Source of the DNA: a virus
Length of the DNA: 64,000 bases
Virus record (IMG/VR): IMGVR_UViG_3300050821_008584
Span: 62,001 to 126,000 of that record
Reading direction: 5' to 3' (one strand)
The position numbers and the translations under genes are program-made. The notes beneath the pieces are model-generated. The model ran no database searches. It had not been told where the DNA came from and saw nothing but the letters and a program-made list of their open reading frames with translations. Positions 50,417 to 58,985 of the stretch are shown in pieces (the first letter of the stretch is position 1; each line of letters begins with the position of its first letter).

Positions 50417-51202
50417 TCACGGTTCCCAGCGATGCCCGCAACTATTACAATGCCTCATACCACCCGCCATTGAAACTGCCGTACTTCCGCATTCTGTGCA
50501 TTTGGCTTGCTGTAAAGGCACCGTTGAGTGCCCAGGACCAGGACCTGACGCAGCAGGTCCTGAATACGCCGCTTTATTACTTCTAAAATAGTAAAGGTAC
50601 ATGATTTCGGAAATGTAGTGTTCGGTCTTGACGACTCCCTTATTGCGGAGCTCGGCTGCCCATCGCGCATCTTCGCCCGGGCCGCCGCGCATCGGCACCT
50701 GTAATGCTAGCTCGCGGCGCATCGGATTCACGTGAGAAATATCTCTATACCAACCTTTGGAATCTCCTGACCATTCCTTGTAGCGCAAGGAATGGAATGT
50801 TGGAACCTGTTTATCGCCGTCCATATACATTTGGAGTTGGAATCCGATGTAATCTATTCCATCGAGCAGCGGATAAATCGTGGACACATAATTGTCAGCC
50901 ACTAGATCGTCGTCGTCGATCTGACTCACATATTCGCCCTTGGCTGCTTCGATCATTGCTTGACGATTTGAGCCGAGATCCAAACCTTTATCGAATGGGC
51001 GCACAATGATTTCGACGTCATCCTTGCCTTGGACTTGTGGGCGCAGCGCAGCCATAAGACGTTCGAGCAATGCCGAACGACCGGGCTCGTGCAGGATCAA
51101 AATAGACCACTTGATTCCATGTGGCTTTGGCTTCACTTCTGGCATTTTTTCTTCCGCTTTTACTTCTGGCTTTACCTTTGGTTTTGCTGTTTGTTCAGCC
51201 AT
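50417..51202 (-). CDS. GT-A glycosyltransferase with C-terminal zinc ribbon, 261 aa
   Basis: After a Lys/Pro/Glu-rich start (about 1-30), a family-2-like transferase domain has IKWSILILHEPGRSALLERL, LDLGSNRQAMIEAAKGEYV and the metal site SQIDDDDLVADNY. The last 40 residues form a zinc ribbon (CTECGSTAVSMAGGMRHCNS followed by CGHRWEP). The fusion of transferase and zinc ribbon explains why separate small zinc proteins stand next to other transferases in this island. Confidence 0.75.
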   Translation of the reverse strand: MAEQTAKPKVKPEVKAEEKMPEVKPKPHGIKWSILILHEPGRSALLERLMAALRPQVQGKDDVEIIVRPFDKGLDLGSNRQAMIEAAKGEYVSQIDDDDLVADNYVSTIYPLLDGIDYIGFQLQMYMDGDKQVPTFHSLRYKEWSGDSKGWYRDISHVNPMRRELALQVPMRGGPGEDARWAAELRNKGVVKTEHYISEIMYLYYFRSNKAAYSGPAASGPGPGHSTVPLQQAKCTECGSTAVSMAGGMRHCNSCGHRWEP

Positions 51203-51881
51203 TCATTGCCCTCCTGAGTTTTTGAACGTCTTCTATGCGTTGCGGAAGAGACTCTCGCCATAATTGGCTGACGTTGTCACGATCATGACGGGCCAGTCGA
51301 TCTCTTGTAGTTTGATCTTCGCTGGCCTTGCCAAGCCAGAAATGCATGTGCTCGATTATAAAGGGAAGGTATCTTCTGCGTCCCAGTTGATCTGCACAAA
51401 AATTAACATAGGCGTCGCCGTAATCAGATGAATAAATTCCCGGCATGAAATAGCCAAGCGTTTCGATCCAACGCCGATGCACAAATGGGTGAACGCCAAA
51501 GCTGCCATTGCTGCTTGGAAGGCCCGAATCACTGCCATCGTTGCCATGCACCATGAGGATTTTATCCGGACAGGCCGCGAAAGCTTCTTCTACGAGCTTA
51601 TCCCATCCTGGCGAACGTGCGATTATATCGTCGTTCCACTGTGCGAGGATATCTCCAGTTGCGTGTTTAGCTAGTTCATTCCATGTCTGGGACAAGATAA
51701 TCCGCGGTCCAATTTTGATATAAGAGACGCACAGCTCGACACCACATTTCGCGCTAGCGAGATCATCGCTATCTACATATAGAAGTATCTCTATAGGATT
51801 AGCGACTGTCGCTAGGACGGAGTGAACCATCCTCTCAAGCTGAAAAGGCCGGCCTCTTGTCGGGCAAAGCAGGCTGATCAT
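51195..51881 (-). CDS. GT-A glycosyltransferase, 228 aa
   Basis: It begins MISLLCPTRGRPFQLERM, the usual nucleotide-sugar strand, and has EILLYVDSDDLASAK and LAQWNDDIIARSPGWD, both with acidic metal or donor motifs. It is a paralogue of the protein encoded at 52686-53360, which begins MISILFPTRGRPKQL and has the parallel segment ASADDVVCCTPGWD. It overlaps a small zinc-protein gene by ATGA. Substrate is unknown. Confidence 0.75.
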   Translation of the reverse strand: MISLLCPTRGRPFQLERMVHSVLATVANPIEILLYVDSDDLASAKCGVELCVSYIKIGPRIILSQTWNELAKHATGDILAQWNDDIIARSPGWDKLVEEAFAACPDKILMVHGNDGSDSGLPSSNGSFGVHPFVHRRWIETLGYFMPGIYSSDYGDAYVNFCADQLGRRRYLPFIIEHMHFWLGKASEDQTTRDRLARHDRDNVSQLWRESLPQRIEDVQKLRRAMNG

Positions 51882-52054
51882 AGATTGTCGCCGCTTTCTC
51901 TGGGCTTGCTGGAGCGAGGCAAACCGGCGGGATCATCTGAGAAGCCAGGACAGTCACAGTCAAGATGCACGCCGCGGCATTTCTTGGCTCCAAACATCGA
52001 ATGCTGAAGGCGTGAGTGCCCGCATATCACGCACGGTCTATCAACTAAACTCAT
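51878..52054 (-). CDS. Small Cys-rich protein, 58 aa
   Basis: The ATG at 52054 overlaps the FkbM stop (ATGA) and the stop at 51878 overlaps the next start (ATGA), which supports translation. The product reads MSLVDRPCVICGHSRLQHSM, then KKCRGVHLDCDCPGF and a polar end. Five Cys and two His in this spacing suggest one zinc site. It is encoded between an FkbM methyltransferase and a glycosyltransferase, as is another zinc protein at 53357. Confidence 0.65.
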   Translation of the reverse strand: MSLVDRPCVICGHSRLQHSMFGAKKCRGVHLDCDCPGFSDDPAGLPRSSKPRESGDNL

Positions 52055-52689
52055 TCCATGTACCGATCGTTGCGCAACAACAGGTTATAATCGAAGACAT
52101 CGGTGACCGTCCATCCCGGCAACATCTCCAGCAGCTCCGGACGTAGAGCCTGGCCATCATAGAGTTCACGTTCTTCCGATTCAATGAACAAATAGCGCGT
52201 GCGTTTTAATGCCGCCTGACCGCCCTTGATCATGTCGCGCTCGGCACCCTGGATGTCGACCCACAAAACGTCGATGTGATCCAAACCGACAGTGGCAAAA
52301 ATAGTGTCTAAGTCGTAACAAGGTATCTGTTCACTGAGCAACCGGAAATCGTACCAAGGCTTCTCTCGAAGATGACCGCTTGGTCGACGTATCGATCCTG
52401 AGCCGCGGCCTTCAGTGGTGTAGCACGCCCAAAAGTCGCACGTACCAGTGTGGTCGTGGATGGCTCCGAAGATTGCCGTGAACCCAGTGACGTGGGCAGC
52501 AATGTTTGCGATGGTTGCAAAGTTTTCTTTGTCGGCTTCGACCATGATGATCTTCGGCTGGCGATCACGGACATAGCTAGCCATCCAGAGAGTGTCCTCG
52601 CCTTGATGGGAGCCAAGGTCGACGATCACAGGGTTTCTGCATTCCCTTAAAATTGCGCCGACCGCCATCATTTCACTTTCAGAACTCAC
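52051..52689 (-). CDS. FkbM-family methyltransferase, copy 2
   Basis: The GTG at 52689 overlaps the upstream stop (GTGA). The SAM-binding part is NPVIVDLGSHQGEDTLWMAS and IIMVEADKENF; the family core is HIDVLWVDIQGAERDMIKGG, followed by RTRYLFIESEE. FkbM enzymes methylate hydroxyl groups on sugars and polyketides. The protein is a clear paralogue of the one at 54072-54719 (DLLYVDIHGAERDMIEHG). Its partner in this island is probably a transferred sugar. Confidence 0.8.
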   Translation of the reverse strand: MSSESEMMAVGAILRECRNPVIVDLGSHQGEDTLWMASYVRDRQPKIIMVEADKENFATIANIAAHVTGFTAIFGAIHDHTGTCDFWACYTTEGRGSGSIRRPSGHLREKPWYDFRLLSEQIPCYDLDTIFATVGLDHIDVLWVDIQGAERDMIKGGQAALKRTRYLFIESEERELYDGQALRPELLEMLPGWTVTDVFDYNLLLRNDRYME

Positions 52690-53360
52690 GGCACCTTCCA
52701 ATTCGGATCCATTACGGCTCGCAATTTATTGCTTTCGCTTTCGCGCTCGCGGGCTGTCAATTCATATGCTTTCCAAGGTTGCTGCTCTTGACGCCTTTGG
52801 TCGCCTCTACGGTAAGTATCGTCAAGCGGTGCCTTATTCCAAAGAGGGTGAATATGCTCGACAAGAAAAGGAACGTATTGAATACGTTTAATTCTTCTAG
52901 CAACATCCCATAGCCAGCTATCGATATAATCGGCGCAAAAATAGGGTGGGATCCATCGCCCCACAGTTTCAACCCAGCGGCGATGAATGATTGGAGATGT
53001 CGGATATTTTTTACCATCTGGCCCTCCGTCATCGCCAAAAACCATGAGGATCTTATCCGGACACTGTGCAAAGGCGGCTTCCACTAAGCCATCCCATCCA
53101 GGCGTGCAGCATACTACATCATCCGCAGAAGCCATGAGCAGATCGCCGGTAGCGTAAGGCAGCAACTTATCCCAGTAGCCAGAGAGCACGGTTTGTGGAC
53201 CGCGAATGATATTTACACATCCTACGTCATCATAGGAGCGATCATCATCGTCCACGTAGCAGATTATCTCTGGCGAAACCGTGCTGTGAACCTGGAAGGA
53301 ATCATAAAGACGGCGAAGTTGTTTCGGGCGACCGCGCGTCGGAAATAGGATGGAGATCAT
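52686..53360 (-). CDS. GT-A glycosyltransferase, 224 aa
   Basis: It starts MISILFPTRGRPKQLRRLYD and has EIICYVDDDDRSYDD and LLMASADDVVCCTPGWD as donor-site segments. It shares the order and wording of the 51195 product, so the two arose by duplication. The end (ERESESNKLRAVMDPNWKVP) is helical. Overlaps by ATGA or GTGA on both sides show a coupled operon. Confidence 0.75.
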   Translation of the reverse strand: MISILFPTRGRPKQLRRLYDSFQVHSTVSPEIICYVDDDDRSYDDVGCVNIIRGPQTVLSGYWDKLLPYATGDLLMASADDVVCCTPGWDGLVEAAFAQCPDKILMVFGDDGGPDGKKYPTSPIIHRRWVETVGRWIPPYFCADYIDSWLWDVARRIKRIQYVPFLVEHIHPLWNKAPLDDTYRRGDQRRQEQQPWKAYELTARERESESNKLRAVMDPNWKVP

Positions 53361-53560
53361 GCCCTGGGCAAAGCTGGCCTGCCCATTTTTGGGATGCCTT
53401 TATAGCCGAACAGCCTTCGATTAGAAGCTCGGTGATTCTCCAGACATTCGGAGCAATAGCTTTTTGACCCAGCCGCGAGAGGCTGTTTATGGCAATGACC
53501 GCACAGCCCTCGATCAATATAAAACCAGTACGTCAATTTTTGTTCATGATTTTTGTTCAT
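53357..53560 (-). CDS. Small zinc-finger protein, 67 aa
   Basis: CGHCHKQPLAAGSKSYCSEC provides two Cys pairs for one zinc, followed by a basic helix (ENHRASNRRLFGYKG). It resembles the zinc part of small HNH-associated proteins, but no nuclease motif is present. It overlaps the glycosyltransferase gene by ATGA. The first ten codons carry a near-repeat (ATGAACAAAAATC then ATGAACAAAAATT), giving two possible starts 15 bases apart in different frames. Confidence 0.6.
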   Translation of the reverse strand: MNKNHEQKLTYWFYIDRGLCGHCHKQPLAAGSKSYCSECLENHRASNRRLFGYKGIPKMGRPALPRA

Positions 53561-53569
53561 GATTACTGA

Positions 53570-54124
53570 TTATTCAGGCCGCGCAAACACAGCCAAGCCT
53601 ACCACACTAGGTATCAGCAGATGCGGCCAATTTCTAGCGTTCGCAAATGATTCGTACATCGAGTCAAATCCAACGATAGCGTCGTGCCAGCACACAATTC
53701 CACCGGGCGAGATATTGCGTTCATCCAGGCTCATGACTTCGTTGATACGGCACTCTAAATCTCCGGAATCAATGTGAACAAAATCCATCATTTCAAAACT
53801 GCCCAACGTCTCTATTCCTGGCTTCTGAATGATCGAAACAGGTAAGCCCTGAAGACGTTTACTGGCTGGCTCAATCCTAGCTGGATCGATATCGCAAGTC
53901 GTCAAATGGCCAAAGCCGTTATCGCGCAGAGCTCGCCCAATCCACTCGGCAGAATCGCCGACTAGCGTTCCTGTTTCTACGCACACATTCGGTTTAAGCA
54001 CGCGGACTAACCCATATAGCAATGCTCCGACTTCTTGTTCTACGCCGCGGCCGATCACCATATCGTATAATTTACGCTCGCGAGGCGAAGGCATTCGTGC
54101 GTACAGTTTCACTGTATGCCCCAT
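53570..54124 (-). CDS. Class I SAM-dependent methyltransferase, 184 aa
   Basis: The pattern NVCVETGTLVGDSAEWIGRA, LTTCDIDPARIEP, FVHIDSGDLECR and SPGGIVCWHDAI matches O-methyltransferases of the Methyltransf_24 type, with the usual motif order. It overlaps the FkbM gene upstream by 53 bases if ATG at 54124 is used; ATG at 54094 reduces this to 23. It probably methylates a sugar added by the neighbouring transferases. Confidence 0.75.
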   Translation of the reverse strand: MGHTVKLYARMPSPRERKLYDMVIGRGVEQEVGALLYGLVRVLKPNVCVETGTLVGDSAEWIGRALRDNGFGHLTTCDIDPARIEPASKRLQGLPVSIIQKPGIETLGSFEMMDFVHIDSGDLECRINEVMSLDERNISPGGIVCWHDAIVGFDSMYESFANARNWPHLLIPSVVGLAVFARPE

Positions 54125-54719
54125 TCTTCAAAAGCACGTTCCAGGGGAACTCTTGCATTAACGTCCAACCAGGCAGCATGGCCAACAACTGATCTCTTGT
54201 CGCCATGTTTTGATAGGCAGAATAATTGAATACTTCCATGAAGAGATAGCGCGTTCGGCCGATAGCGGCGCGGCCATGCTCGATCATGTCACGCTCGGCT
54301 CCATGTATATCGACATAGAGAAGATCGATTTGGCCGATCGCGTGATTGTTGCAAAAATCGTCGAACGTATAGCAAGGAACAGGGCCGATTCCAGTGAATT
54401 CATCGGCTGGTACGCTCAGGCCATTCATCGGCCTATAAATAGAACCATAGCCTCCGCCGCTTGAGCGCGAACCCCAGAAATCACAAATTCCACTGTGGCC
54501 TGCAATAGCTCCGTAAACAGCAAGGATCGGGAGCATTTTTGATATGAGGGAGTGAAAATTGATCAGATCTGCCTCGATGGCGAAGATATTAGGATGTTTA
54601 GAAGCCGCAAGCATCCATTCGGTGTCACTGCCATCATGGGCTCCAAGCTCGACAACACAAGGGCTATCGCGCTCCCATAGTATTTTGCAAATGGCTGCGT
54701 GCTCTTCAGGAAAGGTCAT
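54072..54719 (-). CDS. FkbM-family methyltransferase, copy 1
   Basis: The SAM site is CVVELGAHDGSDTEWMLAAS and IFAIEADLINF; the FkbM core is QIDLLYVDIHGAERDMIEHG and RTRYLFMEVFNYS. It is the paralogue of the 52051 product. The overlap by ATGA with the GT-B gene at 54716 shows operon translation. The C-terminus is a few residues longer than copy 2. Confidence 0.8.
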   Translation of the reverse strand: MTFPEEHAAICKILWERDSPCVVELGAHDGSDTEWMLAASKHPNIFAIEADLINFHSLISKMLPILAVYGAIAGHSGICDFWGSRSSGGGYGSIYRPMNGLSVPADEFTGIGPVPCYTFDDFCNNHAIGQIDLLYVDIHGAERDMIEHGRAAIGRTRYLFMEVFNYSAYQNMATRDQLLAMLPGWTLMQEFPWNVLLKNGAYSETVRTNAFASRA

Positions 54720-55714
54720 GCCTTCGCGGCTTCGTTCTTTACTTTTACACTTTCAAGCATTCTCTCAAGCATTCCCTCAAGCGTATATTTTTTGTGGACC
54801 AGCTCGCAGCCGGCCTTCGCGATCTTCGCGCGTTCCTCATCGTTCTGCAGGTAATGAACGATCTGCTTTGCATTGTCGGCGAAATAGCCAAAGCTGTAAT
54901 AGACCAGATGCTTGCGATCCTCGAACACTTGTAGGTTCTCTTCTGATTCGCCGAAGAGTCGCGGATATAAAACAAACGTCCCACAGGCCATCACGTCAAA
55001 GACTTTTTCCACGATCAGACGCGAGATGGGCGGCAGACAAAAAAACATCTTTAGGGAACGATAGTTATCAGCGAGCAGCTCTGTGCTCTCGCGCTCGCGG
55101 ATCCCGGAGAGATCCTGCACGATTACCGGACCGTATCTGAACGTCAGGTTGGGCGGCATGTGCTGGATCAGCTTATCGAGATACCTCTTGCGGTCCGGAT
55201 ACATCGTGCCAATAAAGCCGAGTTCCCAAACTTTGACGTTATAAACCTTGCCGTGCTCATCCTCGAGATGCGGCTTGAAGATTGTCGTGTCGGCACCAAA
55301 TGGCAGCCATTGTCCACCGTATTTCTTTGCATCTTGCGCGGCCGGAAACGAATAGTGGCTCGCCCACTTCAACAGTTCCGGCACTCTCGCCGGCAGCCCA
55401 AGATCGTTGCGATCCATCGATTCATCAAAGCGCGCTATGATCGGCACTTTGATCTTGGACCAGTTCTCCCATCCGTAGACGGCAGCAAGCCACGGCTGCG
55501 TGTATTCGTGGTACATAGAGCAGACCATATCGCACTTATTCAGGCCTTCGACGCTGGGCATGTGCAGACGCACATAATCCACGTTCTGCACAGCATTGCC
55601 CGGGAAAGGACAATTCAAAACGTCATAGCCCATCCTGGTGAGCGTTTCATGATAGCCGCCGATCGCATACCAGCAGGCCATAATGTTCCGCGGATAAAAC
55701 AGTGCGATGCGCAT
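54716..55714 (-). CDS. GT-B glycosyltransferase, CgeB-like
   Basis: The 332-residue protein has a GT-B layout: N-terminal Rossmann half with MRIALFYPRNIMACWYAIGG, and a C-terminal half containing ELGFIGTMYPDRKRYLDKL, the segment SRLIVEKVFDVMACGTFVLY and a terminal GMLERMLESV helix. The phrase KVFDVMACGTF is typical of CgeB/GT4-like enzymes. It is the first transferase of the island and would act in the cytoplasm. Confidence 0.75.
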   Translation of the reverse strand: MRIALFYPRNIMACWYAIGGYHETLTRMGYDVLNCPFPGNAVQNVDYVRLHMPSVEGLNKCDMVCSMYHEYTQPWLAAVYGWENWSKIKVPIIARFDESMDRNDLGLPARVPELLKWASHYSFPAAQDAKKYGGQWLPFGADTTIFKPHLEDEHGKVYNVKVWELGFIGTMYPDRKRYLDKLIQHMPPNLTFRYGPVIVQDLSGIRERESTELLADNYRSLKMFFCLPPISRLIVEKVFDVMACGTFVLYPRLFGESEENLQVFEDRKHLVYYSFGYFADNAKQIVHYLQNDEERAKIAKAGCELVHKKYTLEGMLERMLESVKVKNEAAKA

Positions 55715-55727
55715 TATTCGAAGCCGC

Positions 55728-56165
55728 TTACTTCAGACCTTTTAATCGTTGATATGCGCATATTTTGCACAAAACTTCCCCAGGTAGGTAAGGCGACAGT
55801 TTTCTAATGCCTTTCCATACTTGCTTGCCGCATTGCCAACAAATCACCCCAATGAAATCATCGGGATTGAGAAGTAAATCTGTGGCCGATTTTTGTGGCG
55901 ACCGATCAGAAAAGTAATTCGGATGGCGCGGAGTTCCGTAAACGTGATTCAGCACCTCTCGCGTGGCCGTCTCGGCTGAAGTTATCAACCGATAGTCGCA
56001 CCATATTTTAATGTCCTGATCGTTTAACTGAGGATAGCGTAAACGAAGTTTGGCCACCTCATAATCAAGCCGCTCGCGAATAGGATCTCTTGAGTCAAGG
56101 AAACTCTTTCGCTGCTCTTGGTCGGTTGAAACTACATCCGCATCATTGAAAACTATTCTGCGCAC
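55728..56165 (-). CDS. Hypothetical protein with zinc ribbon, 145 aa
   Basis: The N-terminal half is helical and charged; the C-terminus has IGVICWQCGKQVW and VLCKICAYQRL, a zinc-ribbon pair. It is the first gene of the sugar island. The predicted promoter at 56173-56201 would place the transcription start at or a few bases before the GTG at 56165, so the mRNA may be leaderless or the true start lies further in. Confidence 0.55.
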   Translation of the reverse strand: MRRIVFNDADVVSTDQEQRKSFLDSRDPIRERLDYEVAKLRLRYPQLNDQDIKIWCDYRLITSAETATREVLNHVYGTPRHPNYFSDRSPQKSATDLLLNPDDFIGVICWQCGKQVWKGIRKLSPYLPGEVLCKICAYQRLKGLK

Positions 56166-56172
56166 ACCGAGG

Positions 56173-56201
56173 ATTGTAGAGGAAGAGATCAGGATTGTAA
56201 A
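56173..56201 (-). promoter_or_regulatory. Sigma70-like promoter of the sugar island
   Basis: On the minus strand TTTACA (56201-56196) and TACAAT (56178-56173) are separated by exactly 17 bases. This fits a vegetative host promoter with one or two mismatches per box. It lies between the last capsid-module gene and the first sugar-island gene and would let the island be expressed independently of the structural genes. Confidence 0.6.
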
Positions 56202-56213
56202 CGCTTACTTATA

Positions 56214-56705
56214 CTAGAAGGTTGCCTGCACCCAACCAGCTGAAGTGCTACCACCGGTCTCCTTTACCCAGAGGCATCCAACGCCACCGCTGATATTCAG
56301 ATAAATGCTTCCCAAGGGAGCCGCGACAACATTTTGCGGCGATCCAACACCACTCAGCGGGATGAGTGCAGTAACAGCCGTTTGCGTCTGGCCGGATCCA
56401 ACGAGGGTTGCGGTTACGGTAACGGTGACGTTATTACCGCCTGTCCACTGCGGGAGTACCACGAAATAATCGTATGTATCGGAGATGCTGATATTCCTAG
56501 TCGTGCCCGCCACGCCAATATAGGTGTCGATCACAACAGGCGAGCTGGCATTCTTGCAGCCTTGAACCGCAATCGAAAGCGTCGCCGGCGCACCGGAGAT
56601 CGTGTAAGTGATAATTAGCGTGCCGCCCGAGGCTATGCCAACTGTATTCTGGAGTGAGAAGGGATACCCAGATTGGACTAGGCTAAACTGAGAGATGGAC
56701 TGCAT
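56214..56705 (-). CDS. Beta-rich capsid-associated protein, 163 aa
   Basis: The product is rich in Thr, Ser, Val and Gly with strands such as GTLIITYTISGAPATLSIAV and NVTVTVTATLVGSGQTQ, an Ig-like or jelly-roll pattern. It has no signal peptide and follows the capsid gene, so a decoration or head fibre role is reasonable. No named family is recognised. Confidence 0.55.
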   Translation of the reverse strand: MQSISQFSLVQSGYPFSLQNTVGIASGGTLIITYTISGAPATLSIAVQGCKNASSPVVIDTYIGVAGTTRNISISDTYDYFVVLPQWTGGNNVTVTVTATLVGSGQTQTAVTALIPLSGVGSPQNVVAAPLGSIYLNISGGVGCLWVKETGGSTSAGWVQATF

Positions 56706-56709
56706 GCCG

Positions 56710-56934
56710 TTACGTTACGCTATTGCTGCCTTCATCGTATATCCCGGGTTTATTTCCGCCGTAGATGTACGCTTCGTAATTCTTTAGATTTTGCTGGGCT
56801 ACAAGGACGGCATTTTGTGCCGTCACATGCGCGGCTGTGTTCGTGCTCAGCGTCGAAAGCGCCGAATTCAAAGTGGTTTGCAAAACAGCAAGCGCAGCAA
56901 GCTGCGCTTTAGTCGGTGTATTTGGTCCTGCCAT
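56710..56934 (-). CDS. Small helical protein, 74 aa
   Basis: A long amphipathic helix (about residues 7-52, Ala/Leu/Thr/Gln-rich) is followed by a short polar end. ATG at 56934 is preceded in frame by GTG at 56940; either could start. It is encoded directly after the major capsid protein gene, where small head-completion or decoration proteins are common. Confidence 0.55.
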   Translation of the reverse strand: MAGPNTPTKAQLAALAVLQTTLNSALSTLSTNTAAHVTAQNAVLVAQQNLKNYEAYIYGGNKPGIYDEGSNSVT

Positions 56935-56993
56935 TTTCACGGTTTACTTGAGGCGGTCGAGTTGAACAACCGCCTACAAGCCTCCTGGTGAAT

Positions 56994-58919
56994 CTATGCC
57001 TTGACGGTTCCGTACTTTGCTTCGGCTTTCGCCAATGCACGATCAAACAATTTGCGGAACATGCCCTTGAGCAGCCCACTCTTCTCGACGTGCTTGGCGA
57101 CACGTTCGCCATACGTACTGTAGAGAGCCATGATCAGCTTCGCGAATGGTCCGGTCTTCTGCCAATCGTTGACCAGCCACTTGCGGACCAAGTTGACGCG
57201 CGGTCCGGTGAAGAAGTCTTCGCCGAAGACTACGGCCGCGATATAGCAAGGAACGAACGGTCCGATTCCGGTACGGATGGCCGAGATCCATGGCATATAG
57301 TGCGCGAGGACTTCCTGCACGTAGGTGCCGAATGTCCACTGTCTCGTCACAATCGGCCATTCGATCGCGTAGTAATCTCTCTGGGTGAGGAATGCAGCCA
57401 CGGCTGGAATGCGCGAGTGCGGGTACGGATTGGTCTTGATATTGTAGAACAACGTGCCTTGCGGGAACATCGGGTGCAACCGCACAGGAATGGCTGCGCC
57501 ACCTTCAGGATTGATGCTGTACTTCGACTTGTAGGCATTGATGATGAAGCCGCCCAGCATTCCGCCATCCTGCTCAGAACGAGGAACGGGGAAGATGTAG
57601 CTGTTCGTGCCGGTCGAAGAATAGACAACCGCCGATTCCAGCGCGGCCCGGACGTCGGCCGATACCCAAATCTCATCCGGCTGAGCCTGATAGTTGGTCC
57701 AGAGATTCTGCAGGTCGGTTTCAATTTCCTTGACCTGTCCGTTTCCTGCAGCGGTGAACGAGCCACCGTTCATGTCTGTCCAGAAACCATTCTGGAAAGC
57801 GTAGGTGCCGAGCCCGTCAAAGTCTGTCGGCTGGAATGAGTTGTCTACGTTCAAGCCAGCAGCGTTACCCAACTGAACGCCGGTGGCCGGCGCGGTAATC
57901 GTATAGCTCGGCCAAGCTGTGATCGAGCCGAGTTTGACGTTGCCGGTAGATGCAGCGACGTTCACGCCCCAAAACCAAGCGTATCCGACCGCACCTTTTA
58001 CGGCGGGAATCGAAACCGCAACTTGCTGGAACGTCGAGTTCGTGGTCACGATCGCGGCCACGTTCGAAATTTGGCTCAAGCCACAGCTTACGTTCGTCGT
58101 CGTGCCGTCAGCATTCGTGCGCAGATAATTGGTCGTGAGGCCATTGGCCACCGAAGGAGGGGCAGCATAGCCAGCCTGACCGCCAGGGTTCATGCCGAAT
58201 GGCGTGATGGCAACGACAGCTGCAACCACGTTGGCAGAAGTTCCGAGCGTGCCGGTGCCGACAGCAAGTGCCGACGTAACGTTTGTCGGCTGACCTAATG
58301 CATAACCGAGGTTTCCGGAAGCGGTCCCGGAATTACCCCACAACGTCATCATCTCTTCTTGGAGGCGCAAGCGAGCCAGGTTACGGAAATGTTCGTCCGC
58401 CAGGTTATCGGTATAGCCTTCTCCAGCAAACTGCGCCGTGAAGGTCTCCCCTGCGTCCATGCCCAACTCTTTGTATGTGGCCAGATAGTCGATTTCGTTT
58501 GGCGTTGCGATCGCATTCCGCTGCCCCTCAAGCAAGCCTGCGTAAACGAACGTGGAGTTCGGATTGCGCGTGGCCTTCCAGTGCGCAGCCGTGCCGACGC
58601 CGGCATTCACGCGCCCCATGCGCGGAATAGATTGAATGAATGGCGTCAGCAAAGGGAACAGGAAATAGGCGGGACCGCGAAGATCGAAAAAGTTAAAGCC
58701 TGTCGCGGTCGTCAGTCCAGCCTTGATGAGCGCACGACCGACGGCCTTGACCAAAGGATGATCGAGGCTCCAATCCTTCGGGGCTATTTCGCCGCCGAGG
58801 GTTTTTGGCAAGGCTCGCTTCATCAGATTGGCCAATGGAGAGCCAGGAGCCATTTGCTTCGCCAACTTGGAACGAGCATCCGTTACATTGGCTTTGTACA
58901 GATCTTGATCGATTCTCAT
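56994..58919 (-). CDS. Major capsid protein, HK97-fold type, 641 aa
   Basis: The section GLLEGQRNAIATPNEIDYLA, then ELGMDAGETFTAQFAGEGYT and LADEHFRNLARLRLQEEMM, LWGNSGTASGN is the conserved core of a phage coat family I recognise from large siphovirus genomes. The C-terminal part has FIINAYKSKYSINPEGGAAI and the closing domain ends with helices. At 641 residues it is much longer than HK97 gp5; an insert of about 100 residues around VSIPAVKGAVGYAWFWGVNV looks like an Ig-type decoration domain. The gene has a clear SD (AGGAGAG). It follows the scaffold-like gene. Confidence 0.8.
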   Translation of the reverse strand: MRIDQDLYKANVTDARSKLAKQMAPGSPLANLMKRALPKTLGGEIAPKDWSLDHPLVKAVGRALIKAGLTTATGFNFFDLRGPAYFLFPLLTPFIQSIPRMGRVNAGVGTAAHWKATRNPNSTFVYAGLLEGQRNAIATPNEIDYLATYKELGMDAGETFTAQFAGEGYTDNLADEHFRNLARLRLQEEMMTLWGNSGTASGNLGYALGQPTNVTSALAVGTGTLGTSANVVAAVVAITPFGMNPGGQAGYAAPPSVANGLTTNYLRTNADGTTTNVSCGLSQISNVAAIVTTNSTFQQVAVSIPAVKGAVGYAWFWGVNVAASTGNVKLGSITAWPSYTITAPATGVQLGNAAGLNVDNSFQPTDFDGLGTYAFQNGFWTDMNGGSFTAAGNGQVKEIETDLQNLWTNYQAQPDEIWVSADVRAALESAVVYSSTGTNSYIFPVPRSEQDGGMLGGFIINAYKSKYSINPEGGAAIPVRLHPMFPQGTLFYNIKTNPYPHSRIPAVAAFLTQRDYYAIEWPIVTRQWTFGTYVQEVLAHYMPWISAIRTGIGPFVPCYIAAVVFGEDFFTGPRVNLVRKWLVNDWQKTGPFAKLIMALYSTYGERVAKHVEKSGLLKGMFRKLFDRALAKAEAKYGTVKA

Positions 58920-58985
58920 TTTTCTCTCCTAAGCTCTTTGTGCGCCCTGCATGAACCTTTAAAACCGTAACTTTGAACCAGAAAG

